A stretch of 64,000 nucleotides of DNA from Apostichopus japonicus (Eukaryota > Echinodermata > Holothuroidea > Aspidochirotida > Stichopodidae), in contig NC_092578.1 of assembly GCF_037975245.1 (NCBI RefSeq), forward strand, positions 806,001 through 870,000, read 5' to 3'. The position numbers and the translations under genes were made by a program. Below, in pieces: positions 25,283-36,668 of the stretch. The notes under the pieces are model-generated. The model saw only the letters and a program-made list of their open reading frames with translations, made no database searches and was not told the origin of the DNA. How positions within the stretch are numbered: the stretch's first letter is position 1; every line of letters starts with the position of its first letter.

Positions 25283-27854
25283 ATGACTGTGTTGAAAGAT
25301 TCATTAAAGATGACATCGGCTAGAGCTTCATCACAGCCTATATCTAGGAGTCGTCCATTGAATGAAACAAAACTCACATCTTTGCACAACAGTTTTGATT
25401 TTACAGCCCATGATAAATACCAAGCAACTTCTGATCTATTATTAACAAGAAGTGCATCGTTTTCTGTTCCTCATAAAACACTAACTAGAGATGTCTGGAG
25501 TATCAAACCACCGGATTTTAGACCTCAAAATTATTTACCAAAGCCACCAAAGCGAAACACAAGGGAGAGTATGCAGCCATGGAAATATTCAAATGAGACA
25601 AACTTTGAACCAAAGACAAAGAATAAAAAAAAGCATGAAGTTAAAATGCCAAAAGTTTTAGAACCGAGGAGACCAAAGAGTAGGAAAATGAACCTAAAAT
25701 TTGACATATTGAGCGCCGATGAGGCAAAGAAGATGACAGTGAAGGGAGGTTTATACCCGAAGGGGAAATACTCTAATCCAGTACCACATGATTTTAGACA
25801 GGTGAGTTTTGCTGATATGAGTTGTCAAGTACCGTTACCATACATGAGAGCATAGTTGTATCTTTCATCATTTTAAGCAGAAGTGTAGTAAAAAGATAGA
25901 AAGAGGGAAGTCAGAGGCCTTAAAGGCTTTCTGGTTTTGTCTTGCCATGAAAAATGTTCACTTTTTTATTTGAATAAATTTGAAAACCTTTGATTCAATT
26001 TTGGATGTACTTTGTGTACGTCTGATTCTGTAAATCCACCTCTAGCTGAAAGCTAAGTCATAAACACAAAATGTCTAAATATTGTATCCTTCTAGACAAG
26101 GTAGTCGATAGTGTTATTTTTTATCACGTTTTGATGTTCGCTGTTTCTTACATTTCTCAACAGTATCCCAAACTCCAACAACTTGGTCTACCAGAGTTCC
26201 GTACCATCAAAAGCCCTGATCCTCTGGATATTAAATTCAAAACGAAGAACTTAGACATATGTAAGTGTACATCATCATTATTTAATATAAATGATCAGAC
26301 TTTAATAAGACCTTCACATAGCATCCCAAGTCTCATCCACACAAATAATGAGTTTGCTCATATCCAGCATGTACACCAAAATACATTTATTTAGTTCACT
26401 CCTCCCAAACACATGTCTCCTCAACTATAATGTACCTGTGCCAGTTGTCTACCCAAGTTGGTACTCTTTGAATAACGCAGTCCCTATCACTCATTTCAAG
26501 GTATGTATCATAATCAAGTATTATGGCCCTCTTATTAGGAGCTGTTCTTAAATGCAAGGTATAACATATAAGGTGTGTGTGTTGTTTTTCACTGTGTTTC
26601 TTTGTTTCTAATAGATCATGGAGTTCCACAACCTCTACGTGATGAGTACCTAGGTGACCAAATGGGTCATCCACTTGGACTCCAGCCTACTTATGAACCA
26701 GACCTACTCCTTCCCACAGGAAAATGGCCAACTATCCCCCAAGAATTCACGGTAAATATCCACATCAGTAATCTTATCAACAGGAAGGGCTGAATTCATC
26801 ATTTTGAAAGTTTCTTGTTTATTGCTGGTGTTGAAATAATCTAATAAATTGCCACCAACAAACATGACCTAAGCTTGTGATTATCATCGTGTATATTACT
26901 ACTCATATTGACATGTGTAACACCCCCAGCACAGCATGCATACCTGACAGTTGTGTTCAACTCTCTAATAGTTGCATCAAAGAACTGTATATAGCTCTTA
27001 ATTCCAACCCACCCATCTACCTCAAAGAGCTATATATAGCTCTTAATTCCAACCCACCCAGCTACCTCAAAGAGCTATATATAGCTCTTAATTCCAACCC
27101 ACCCAGCTACCTCAAAGAGCTATATATAGCTCTTAATTCCAACCCACCCAGCTACCTCAAAGAGCTATACATAGCTCTTAATTCCAACCCACCCAGTTAC
27201 TTCAAAGAGCTATACATAGCTCTTAATTCCAACCCACTTAGCTACCTCAAGATAAGAATCCCTTTATATGATGTACTGTACATTGTTCTCTCAATGATAC
27301 TTTTCTAACTTGGTTCCTCAAGAGAAGGAGGGGGTTAAGTACCATATTTCAATTGATACCTGGTTCTTCAATATGAGGAGGTGTAAGTTTTATATGTTCT
27401 AGATGAAGGTTATGCGTTTGATAACAATACTTATTCGTAAAGATTAGGTGGGGTGTGCTTAATTTGTTTCAATTAGCTCTTGAATGCAACTGGAAAATGG
27501 AGGACATCTTAACGTTGGCTACAAAAATGTATTTCTTTGACTTTTACTATCTTTCAGAGACATCGTCCGAGGGTCAGGACACCGCACACAGCACTTATGG
27601 ATACAATAGAGGAGAGACTCACAAAACAATGGGATTTAGAAAAGAACAATAGGAAACAGAATCAATTATTGATGGAAAAACAACAAAGGGAGGAGAAATT
27701 ACGACGCGATATCAAGAAAGGTATTAACAAAGCGATGGATAAAGAATCAAGCTTTTTAAATGAGTTTGGTTTGATTCCAAGGAATCATGATAATTGGAAC
27801 TCCAGTAGTAACAGAAGCTTAAGTACTGACTCAGACATCAGCTTCTCTCGGTAA
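25283..27854 (+). CDS. Unrecognised proline-rich basic protein with C-terminal coiled coil (4 exons, 349 aa)
   Basis: Exons 25283-25801, 26164-26260, 26615-26751 and 27558-27854 join in phase to 349 aa plus stop. I do not recognise the family. No signal peptide or membrane helix is seen. Residues 1-175 are Ser/Thr/Pro/Lys-rich with WSIKPPDFRP and a Lys-rich patch. The middle carries LGLPEFR, SPDPLDIKFKT and GLQPTYEPDL. Residues about 265-310 are a charged helix (KQNQLLMEKQQREEKLRRD) likely to be a coiled coil, and the tail is Ser/Asn-rich. Composition resembles cilium or sperm microtubule inner proteins such as the SPMIP group, but that is only an impression. The ATG at 25283 follows an acceptor AG (25277-25278), so a 5' exon exists. 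It may be only UTR, or the protein may extend upstream. Poly(A) candidates are at 27872 and 28264. Confidence 0.75.
26979..27250. repeat. 45-bp minisatellite with a palindrome in each unit
   Basis: Six tandem 45-bp units lie in the third intron of the gene at 25283-27854. Each carries AAGAGCTATATATAGCTCTT, a 20-nt self-complementary core, or a one-base variant of it. Because 45 is a multiple of three, an open frame crosses the array repeating a 15-residue unit (LKELYIALNSNPPSY). It has no splice sites in phase with the gene, so I treat it as non-coding. Confidence 0.92.
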
Positions 27855-27871
27855 AAAGGAAAGAGAAGACT

Positions 27872-27877
27872 AATAAA
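27872..27877 (+). promoter_or_regulatory. Candidate polyadenylation signal
   Basis: AATAAA begins 18 bp after the stop codon at 27852-27854. This is very close, so a second AATAAA at 28264-28269 may be the one used, giving a roughly 430-bp 3' UTR. Confidence 0.4.
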
Positions 27878-28846
27878 GTTGTCATGGAGATCCCCTCCAT
27901 CAGCACCCAGTGCCAACCCCCCCCCTCCCCCAACTCAATGTCCAGACCAACTGATATTCTAAATATGCTAGATAATACAGGACTCATCAGATGTAGCTGT
28001 ATCAATTGTCCGTGGCAGCTTTAAATTCATTTTTTGACATCAAGTCCGTTTGCTTCATGTTTACTCCAGTTACAAACCATATCAACTTGAAATGTTCTTG
28101 GTGTGTAGGAATTGCCATGCAAGTTTCACCATGTTAGGCCTTGTTAGATGAGGTTTCTCCTCAACTGGTCAAACTTATATATTTTTATGGACTGTTCTTT
28201 TCAAGTGCCACCAAAAGGTTATATATTTTTCTGACAAAAGGCCTACCTATGATATCAGTTGAAAATAAATGTTTGGCAATAATCTTCTCTGCAAAAGTGT
28301 AGTCCAAAATGGTCATTTTGGAACATTTTGTGTCAAATTTAGAAACAGAATTTGGTGGTATTTACTAGCTACAGATATGGTTAGGGATATGGTAAGTGCA
28401 TAACAATTTATTAAACGAGGAATAATAAGATTTGCATACCCACCTTCTTTTACACACAAAATTTCAGCATGCTTAAATTTCTAAACAGAAATCAAAAGTG
28501 GCTTATGCTTTGAATCATAGCCAGTGAAGCTAAACAAGTAGATATCTTGGTTTAAAAACTTTGATTTGAGGGTTGGCAATCATTTAGGTATTAAATTTCA
28601 ATATCATTTGAGGTGACCATTACTGTCATGTTGTCTTTCTTCTATATTTTTTTTTGCGTACAGTGCAAATAGCCTTTCATGCCTTGATGCTCCACATTTA
28701 AAATGAATTGTTAAGATGGTGAGGTTTGAATGATAATTATACAGCATTACTAGATTATAGGATTTTTTGACTACATTGGTAGGTATAATAATGTATCTTT
28801 TAATTTGTCAAATGACTCTTATAGCTATCATATCATGTTTAATATT

Positions 28847-28866
28847 TCTGTTCCATATGGAACAGA
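28847..28866. repeat. 20-nt perfect palindrome
   Basis: TCTGTTCCATATGGAACAGA is its own reverse complement. It is intergenic and could be a dimeric transcription-factor site or chance. Nothing nearby decides between these. Confidence 0.8.
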
Positions 28867-30470
28867 TATACTGCGATGATTTTATTAATACATGTTTATA
28901 AGTGCAATGTACAAATAATTACCTTTTGTATTCATCCAAAGATTATTATATGTGTGTGTGTGAATGGTAGAAATTAAAAACTTCTTTAATAAACTTATTA
29001 CAAGTGATCTCTACGTATTTCCTTGCTCTCCTCTTATATATGTTTGTGTACTTTCTGGCTATTTAATAATTTGCAAAACGTCTTATATTTTAGGCTATTA
29101 CACCAAAATCAAGCAAATATGCTTTGTTAGTTTGTTGCAAAAACATTATGTAGGAGGGAGACATTTGGAAACTAGCATTTATAATCGCTAATAGTTTGAA
29201 CACCATTGATAACGTCTGTTAGGCAATATTTTTCATAACAAAATTGTTGGCTGCACTTTGTGAAGTCTTTGGGTTCTTATTACAGAGTCGAACGGTGGGG
29301 GTAAGGGGTGTTTACCCTTCCCCAGCCAATAATTTGCAAGAACAATACAAGAAGAAAGAAGGTGATATATTGAACAACATTCTAGTAAATTGTTTTTTAA
29401 GCATTAATTTTTGTACTTGAAAATCGCTACGAGATAGTCCCATGCCCCTCCCCCAATAACAGTAGATCCCTTCACATCAGAAGTACCCTCCTGTATATTT
29501 TTTTACTCTGTTTTAAGTTTGTCAACTTAAGTTAATTTGAACGTGAGCTCCGAGCTTATCCCCCCCAAAAAACAATCGTGGCATCAACGTCACTTCTCAG
29601 AAACCTTGTTTTATTAATGCAACCTGTAATGCGATCTCCCCCTCACGGTCAGTCATGACCTGTGAACTTGCCTATGCGCGCAGGATACACACGGAAGCGC
29701 GCTTTCATATAAATACGTGAAAACACATGTGAAGGGGTTGAGAATCTGTTCCAGTGGGGGATAGTGGAGACAGTTTTTATCGTGAATATATTCTGAAAAT
29801 GATTTGGAAATAGGAGTGGAGAAGACCAGACGTTTCTGCAAATCCGACATATCAGAGGTAGCATGAGAAAAATGGGAGACAATGAAGTAGGCCACAATTT
29901 TAATTTATTTACGTTTTTTCTTAATGCACATAAAGACGGGCCAGAGAGTACAGTAAAAGAGCTTATTACAAAGCATCAATCATAAGTAAAGAATAACATT
30001 AAAGAAGGAAGATTATGTTCACGCTCTTTTATTTTATCTATTGATCAAAGAAAACGACATGAAATGAATAAAATGTATGGAAAAAGTATATCTATTAGCT
30101 GTGCAGAATGAAAGGAAAAGTTTCCGGAATGGCACCAATAAGTAACCGTAGTTTTCATTTTGTGACACCTAACTTACAACTTTACATACCTGTGACATCT
30201 TTGTTGTAGCCCTAAAGTGCTGTTGCTTTTCAGTTTAATCCGAGTTGTCGCATGACAGGAAGAACTAATTTAAGGGAAAAGATGAAAATAGGAAAAGACG
30301 AAAACACGGAAGACTTTGTATGCTCTTAATTGGCTACCGTACATACCACACAGCAAGTTAGCGAAATCACAAGCAGTCTTCTATTCGGTGATTTCAGCGT
30401 TTAACCCGTGATAAAACGAAATTCACAATATGCGATCATTAGCTCAGGAATAACAAACAAACGAAGCAAA

Positions 30471-33400
30471 ATGGCAGCTTCCGTATTAAAATTAAATCAC
30501 CTTCAAATGGTACTGACATTACTGTTTTACTTACTCTCTACCCTTGAATGTGAAGAAGTTACGATCAGGAATACTCAAGTGATTCAAGAATCCATATTTT
30601 CAGACTTGTTACTGGTATTGTATGGACAGGAAACACAGCTTCACAGATGCACCATCCAAAAGTTCCAGGCTAATGAAACGTCTTGCCTTGTCAGTGCCTC
30701 CAGTTATCAGACGCATTTTACTTTCCCGTCTGTTGCCGTATTTCTTGATTCCCAATGTGAAACCAAACTTATTTATGATTGTATGCAAAATAACGAAGGT
30801 GTAAAGAAATTAGTAAAATTAGTTCGTGAGGATATTGAGAAAACTGTTGAAGATGTTTGTTGTACTCTTCAACACTGTGTAATGCCTAACACTGACAAAC
30901 TTGCAACTATACACAAGAAAAGTAACACTAGGCTCATTAGAGAACGATCACTTCTATCAGACATGAAAAGAAAGGAGAAAAATGTTCAGCAGGATAAGCC
31001 TTCATCAGCATCAACAAATTTATCCGAAAAGTGGGAAGAAGTATGCTTCAACTGTGCAATGGTGTCCGAAAAAGAGGCAAAGGTACAGTAATGCATATGC
31101 ATAGGTAGCCTAACCAAAAGTACTAAGTCAAAGTGATACTGGCTAGGTTTAGTTTAGTAGGGGAAAAAGGATCAGGAGGGACACTGAAGTCCCCATCAAG
31201 GACCCTATACTGTAGGCTATAGGAGAGAAAACAACTGAAGACACAAACACTCAGACCCGATTACAATGCTTATAGTGCTCGTCCAAAGCATTCTTAAATC
31301 CATTCACACTACTTGCAAGTACAATTTACAATACAAGTACAACTTTCTCAGGCAAACTGTTCCACTCATTCACAACCATATTAGAAAAAAAGTTTTGTCG
31401 AATATTAATCCTACTTTGTGACTTTTGGAGTTTTAGGCAATGACCTCTGGTACAACTACTATTAGCAAACATGAAAAAGTCAGTGAAGGATAAATTGTCA
31501 AAACCATACACAATCTTGAAAACCTGAAGCAAGTCACCACATAATCTCCTATGGCTCCAGTGTGGTCAGATTCAACAGCTGTAACCGCCTATAATTAGGA
31601 ACACCCTTTAAGGAATTAATCATCCCAGTAGCCCTCCTCTGGACCTTCTCCAGTACTTCCTTATTCTGAGCAAAAATGGGTTCCAACTTCCAAGCCTGTA
31701 CAGCACACTCCAGATGAGGTCTAACCAACTGCTTATAAAGCCTAACAACTATAGCCTAGGCTATGTCCTCCTTCACCTAAACCAGACCTCTTGATCATAC
31801 CTAAAAAAGGACCTCCTGTTCCTTTTTTTTTTCTACTAAACTAAAATAAGTTTAAATAGCCTTCACAAATGCTAAGCAGTATGCTTTCCTAGGCCTAACT
31901 TTTACCCTAGAGGCTTGTTATTTGCTTAGAACTTAGTTAGAACTAACCAGATTGCCCACTGTATGAATATGAATTTAAGACCTGTAGAGTTGAGTCAGGT
32001 CACATGCAGCCCATTAGTGTGTGGTTGGCTTTAGTTAGAATGTTCAGTTGGAATTTTGCATGGCTTGGTTAGTGTGGTTCAAAGTTCCTGCACAACATGA
32101 CATTCAACATGACATGACATTTGGATGTTGAAAATGTTATATGAGGTTTGTTCATGGTTTACTTGAGACATTGAAACATTATTGGACATTATTTCCCCCC
32201 AAAACCAGATCAGGAAACCAGAAAGTGAATATTTATTAGTATTCCACCCCTCACCCCCCTTCCCCGGCTCTATAAGCTTATTGTGCTTTTGTCTCTTTTT
32301 GTGAAGCTTAACATCATAAGTTCTTGTTATTGTTTAAATTTGAATGTGCAATTTGTATAATTCATTATACATTTTCTACTCAACAAAGATTAAAAGTTTT
32401 AAAGTCCAAACAGTTGGCCTCAGTCAACTTTGTTTAGAACCAAATCATTCCTATATCCAGACCACATATGATAAGTATATAATGCTTTACTTTCTTTTCA
32501 CAATTCAGGGAGCAGATAAAAAACACCGAGCAAGATTAAAGGTTCTTCAGAACATGACCTGTACCAAGAAGACTTTCAATAACTTTTCGTGTATAGAACT
32601 CAATATTATCGCCCTCAATATACTTTCAGCTAATGGAAGCAAAAAGGTGCAGTATGTAGCCGTGCAGCCAGTATTTGTTGTGATTAAAAGTGTTATTGCA
32701 GGAATTTGTTTACTTTGAGCAATCATCTATAGAGTCAACTTAAGTCATTTAAGTTTGTGTTTGTCTACTTATATGCAGCAATTTTATACAGTTGTGTTAT
32801 TTACAAGTTTAATTTTATTTTAGATGGAATTATTGATGTCACTTTTAAGGCAAACATGCAACAGATGTGACAGATGGTGATAGTGAGTGTGACACCTGCT
32901 TGTAAACAGAACAATTCAACAATGCATCTTGGTTGGAAATACATATAAAGTACAGCCATATCCTCAGAATTAAATCACAGATTAGTTTGGATGAGAACAG
33001 TAAACCAAACAAGAGACTTTCTTGGACAGTTTAATTTCAATAATTTCAGCTCAGGGAGTTCATTTTCTGTTGGAAAGAAAACCTCTTAATGATTTATAAA
33101 CCTAAAAGCATTACTGAAGTTTTAACATTTTCTGGGTAGTTACAGTAGTTAACATAAATTAATATTTCAAGCATACCATTGCTTACATCTTCCATTCTTG
33201 TTTTGTTCCTTAGCTTCAAGATGATGCCAAAGATATGATAAGAAATTGCAATCCTGGATTTTATAATGATCCTGTCAGGTAAGCAACACCTGTAGTATAT
33301 TGTTCCGTCAGCTGTTTTTGAATGGATATTATTCGTTTTTCCATTTTTAGTTTACATTTAACAAATAAAAGTGGAATATCATCTAAGCCTTTTTGTGGAA

Positions 33401-35978
33401 TTGTTCATTAATTCCTACATGCTGTTTTCAACATTTGTTTGTGTAAAGGTTTTACATTTTGTACCTAAAGTGAACTTGAAGCAAACAAGTGTGATGTCAT
33501 GGATGCACAACTAAAAAAGATTTTTTGTTTTTTAAGAAATTATGAATGGGTCATGTAACTTTAAGTACGTACGTACTATGTAGCATATTAACATTCTCAT
33601 GTTTTTTCATTGGTACTGTATTTGTAAGCTTTAGACCCACTGTAGTGAAAGTTGACACCATACCCACGGAAAACAATGGAGTGGAATGTAAAGGAACCAA
33701 AACAGATTTTGTCAGTGTACATGGGCTCTTGAGTTTGTATTAAGTATTTCAGTATTTTCACTATTAAAACAAGTGTGTAATGAGCAGGGAGGATAAGGTC
33801 AAAACGTTAGATTGAGAACATTGAGCCTTTGCTGCCCCCCCCCCCCTCACACCAATGTATTCATGGTTATGCCCATGGAAATTAACACATAATTTGTTGG
33901 TTTAAAGTGAATAGTACAGTATATAGGCTAACACCAGAAAAATTAGGTAATGTTTGTGGAAGTACAGCATTATTTATTTAACTTTATCCTTTTTTTCCCT
34001 GCCTTTTACAGAACTTTTTCAGTCGTGTCACAAACATTGACTGAAGAAGAGTTGTCTCAGTTAAGCACTTTTTTCTCATCAGATGAACCAGAAACAAAGG
34101 TAAGCTCTTTTCTTTTGCCAAAACAAAGAATGATATTGTGACAAAGCCATTATTTTTGGTCATATTTGAAGAAGTAACTGTACATTTAAGACTGGTTAAT
34201 TTGTTATCTTGTTGTAGAAATTAACAACTACTTATGAATTCAAAGAGAATAGTAAGTTCTTAAAATAGAAACAAAATGTGAAGATACTTGAAAACAAGCT
34301 GGCAGATAAAAACAACAAACAAAACATCAATAACAACAACAACAACAACAGAGAATGGTGTTGGGAAGCAGAGCCAGATGATCAGAGGACTGCAAGAGAT
34401 TAATTGAACAAACAAAACAACCAAATGTCCAGAACATTTATAAATGATTCATATTATCTCTTTAAAACCTTTTCCATGTTTTTGTTATTTTGCCTCAAAA
34501 GGGTTTGCTAGTCACAAACCATACACCCCCTCTTTTATGCATTGACTTACACAGATGTATGTAGAAAATTTGCTATAAAGATACCTACCTATGAGAAATG
34601 CTGGTCATCTAGAGTTATCTATAAGTGATAGTTGACATATTTGGTATCATCAATGCCATGCCTGATGGACATCTAGAGTTATCTACAAGTGGTAGTTGAC
34701 GTATCTTGTATCATCAATGCTATGCCTGATGGCCATCTAGAGTTATCAACAATGACCTATCTGGTATCATCAATGCTATGCCTGATGGCCATCTAGAGTT
34801 ATCTACAAGTGATAGTTGACATATCAGGTATCATCAATGCAATGGTTGATGGCCATCTAGAGTAATCTGCAAGTGATAGTTGATGTATCTGGTATCATCA
34901 ATGCTATGCGTGATGGTCATCTAGAGTTATCTACAAGTGAAAGTTGACGTATTTGGTATCATCATTGCTATGCCTTATGGACATCTAGAGTTATCTACAA
35001 GTGATAGTTTACGTATCTGGTATCATCAATGCTATGCGTGATGGTCATCTAGAGTTATCTACAAGTGATAGTTTACGTATCTGGTATCATCAATGCTATG
35101 CCTGATGGACATCTAGAGTTATCTACAAGTGATAGTTTACGTATCTGGTATCATCATTGCTATGCCTTATGGACATCTAGAGTTATCTACAAGTGATAGT
35201 TTACGTATCTGGTATCATCATTGCTATGCCTGATGGTCATCTAGAGTTATTTACAGTACAAGTGATAGTTGACTATCTGGTATCATCAGTGATAATGGCT
35301 GATGTTCTTATTGCTTCACAAAGATCTCTACATTTGTTACCTGTTGCATAAATTAGTCATTTTCATTTTTTTTATTTCAAGGTTGGTATAAGGTTCTTGC
35401 AGGTCACTGTTTGAAAGAAGTTTAATTTCCTCACAGAAAATGAAGAGATATTGTGTAAAACTGATGCTTAGCTAGGCGATATGTGGTGTCTTTAAGTGTG
35501 AAACTAAGTGGGGTTTAAAACTACTACTGTACACAGGTATCAAAGATCATGCACCAAAGGTGCTAATAGCAACTTTTTGGGAGTGACTGAATAAGGGAGG
35601 GCCAGGAATTTAAGTTCAAAGGTTAGTTCAGATCAATTGTTAAGACTGATAATGTATGAAGGAATTAATTGGAAATGCAGTGAAATTTGACAGCCTGGAT
35701 TATTACTATCAATATTTACCCATTTTTGCTCTCTTCAGGAAATAACCAAGAAAAAACCAGGGAAAGTTTTTGGGGTGATAATACTTGTTGCTGTTGTGAT
35801 AGCTAGCCTGGTCGTGATTGGATGGTTAATAAAAACAAGACTCTTTAAAGATAGGGGTACATCGACAACATCACCAAACATCTTGTACTCTCGTATCGAC
35901 TATAATGATGAAGACCTAGATGATTATAGCAATGATGGAGAACAGAGTATGTTTGAGAGAGATAATTTTATGCTGTAA
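30471..35978 (+). CDS. Unrecognised single-pass type I membrane glycoprotein (5 exons, 380 aa)
   Basis: Exons 30471-31082, 32509-32646, 33214-33278, 34012-34099 and 35739-35978 join in phase to 380 aa plus stop. The ATG at 30471 (MAASVLKL) is preferred over the in-frame ATG at 30408 because a clean signal peptide (about residues 1-27) follows it directly. The extracellular part has about a dozen cysteines and N-glycosylation sequons (NETS, NMTC, NFSC) and no fold that I recognise. A single transmembrane helix spans about 311-332. It is preceded and followed by basic residues, which fixes the type I topology. The 48-residue acidic cytoplasmic tail carries YSRI (351-354), a YxxPhi endocytic or sorting motif, and ends in NFML. 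This suggests a cell-surface or endolysosomal protein. The function is unknown. Confidence 0.78.
31230..31745 (-). pseudogene. Decayed non-LTR retrotransposon, 3' end of the reverse-transcriptase ORF
   Basis: On the minus strand, inside intron 1 of the membrane-protein gene, conceptual translation shows the hallmark C-terminal blocks of LINE-type reverse-transcriptase ORFs: LVRPHLECAVQAW, LEKVQRRATGMI, QVFKIVYGFDN, TRGHCLKLQKS and VVNEWNSLP, then VNGFKNALDEH. The blocks fall in different frames. There is a frameshift near 31550 and a stop near 31326, and the upstream polymerase core is absent. It is therefore a 5'-truncated dead insertion of the CR1/RTE-like group (clade not certain), antisense to its host gene. 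Confidence 0.85.
34600..35310. repeat. 64-bp minisatellite, about 11 units
   Basis: The motif ATCTAGAGTT starts at 34607, 34671, 34735, 34791, 34855, 34919, 34983, 35047, 35111, 35175 and 35239. The period is therefore exactly 64 bp, except for one 56-bp unit. Units differ by a few substitutions. The array lies in the last intron (34100-35738) of the membrane-protein gene and has no coding role. Confidence 0.96.
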
Positions 35979-36387
35979 TTGTAATGTGTCCAATAACGCT
36001 ATTGGATGGACCTCATGAATATTACAGGACCTTATTAATGTGAAGTGACCTCATCTGTATGTATGACCTTAATAAAATGGATGGACCTCATTCAATAGGA
36101 AGGACCTCATCAATATATAATATTCTGATCAAAATTGGAGTTCATTTTGGGGGTAGAATGAATTTAGGAAACAATATGATCACTTCATGACAATACATTT
36201 CTTCATCCAAATGAGGTCATCTCAACTGAGGTCTCTCACCGTCAATGACGTCATCTCAAATGTTTCTTAACCTGATTTCCTGTCTCCAATACAATTGCCC
36301 CCCACCCCCCGAATCCAATGGCTCATGATTTGTTAAACTATGAAGAAACACAAATAAGGTGTGGTCTTTTGAAACAAATGTTATTAG

Positions 36388-36668
36388 CAGGATATATTCT
36401 CTTATGACAAAATGTACAATAGGTAATGATACATACATGTAGGCTTACAGGGGTACATGTATACTCTTATAACATACTGTACACATAGATTATGATACAG
36501 GCATGTAGGTCTACGGGTACTGTACATGTGTACTTAAATTATGAGAAACTGTAAAAATAGGTAATGATACACGCATGTAGGCTTACGGGTACATGTATAC
36601 TATCATGACAAACTGTACAAATAGATAATGATACATGCATGTAGGCTTACGGGTACATGTGTACTCTG
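36388..36668. repeat. Tandem repeat of about 64-72 bp, about four units
   Basis: The shared block ATGTAGG begins at 36437, 36503, 36575 and 36639, giving spacings of 66, 72 and 64 bp. Each unit includes GATACATGCATGTAGGCTTA or a close variant. It probably lies in the 3' UTR or just downstream of the membrane-protein gene. Confidence 0.88.

Larger units (their letters stand above)
27855..30470. other. Intergenic region between two unrecognised genes
   Basis: It starts with the 3' UTR (AATAAA at 27872-27877 and again at 28264-28269), has a C-rich run near 27917, a 20-nt perfect palindrome at 28847-28866 and otherwise AT-rich unique sequence. Two overlapping minus-strand frames at 29649-29897 are open in both phases but show no known domain and no splice context. 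No gene is supported. Confidence 0.5.

Noticed and set aside
26877-27308. A 143-codon open frame with a 15-residue repeat as a possible coding exon
   Set aside because: It lies inside an intron, has no acceptor and donor in phase with the flanking exons, and is explained by the 45-bp minisatellite.
29649-29897. Two overlapping minus-strand frames of about 80 residues
   Set aside because: Two phases are open over the same bases with no recognisable protein and no splice context.
30408-30470. Upstream in-frame ATG at 30408 as the start of the membrane protein
   Set aside because: It would put 21 polar residues before the signal peptide. The ATG at 30471 gives a standard signal sequence at the N-terminus.
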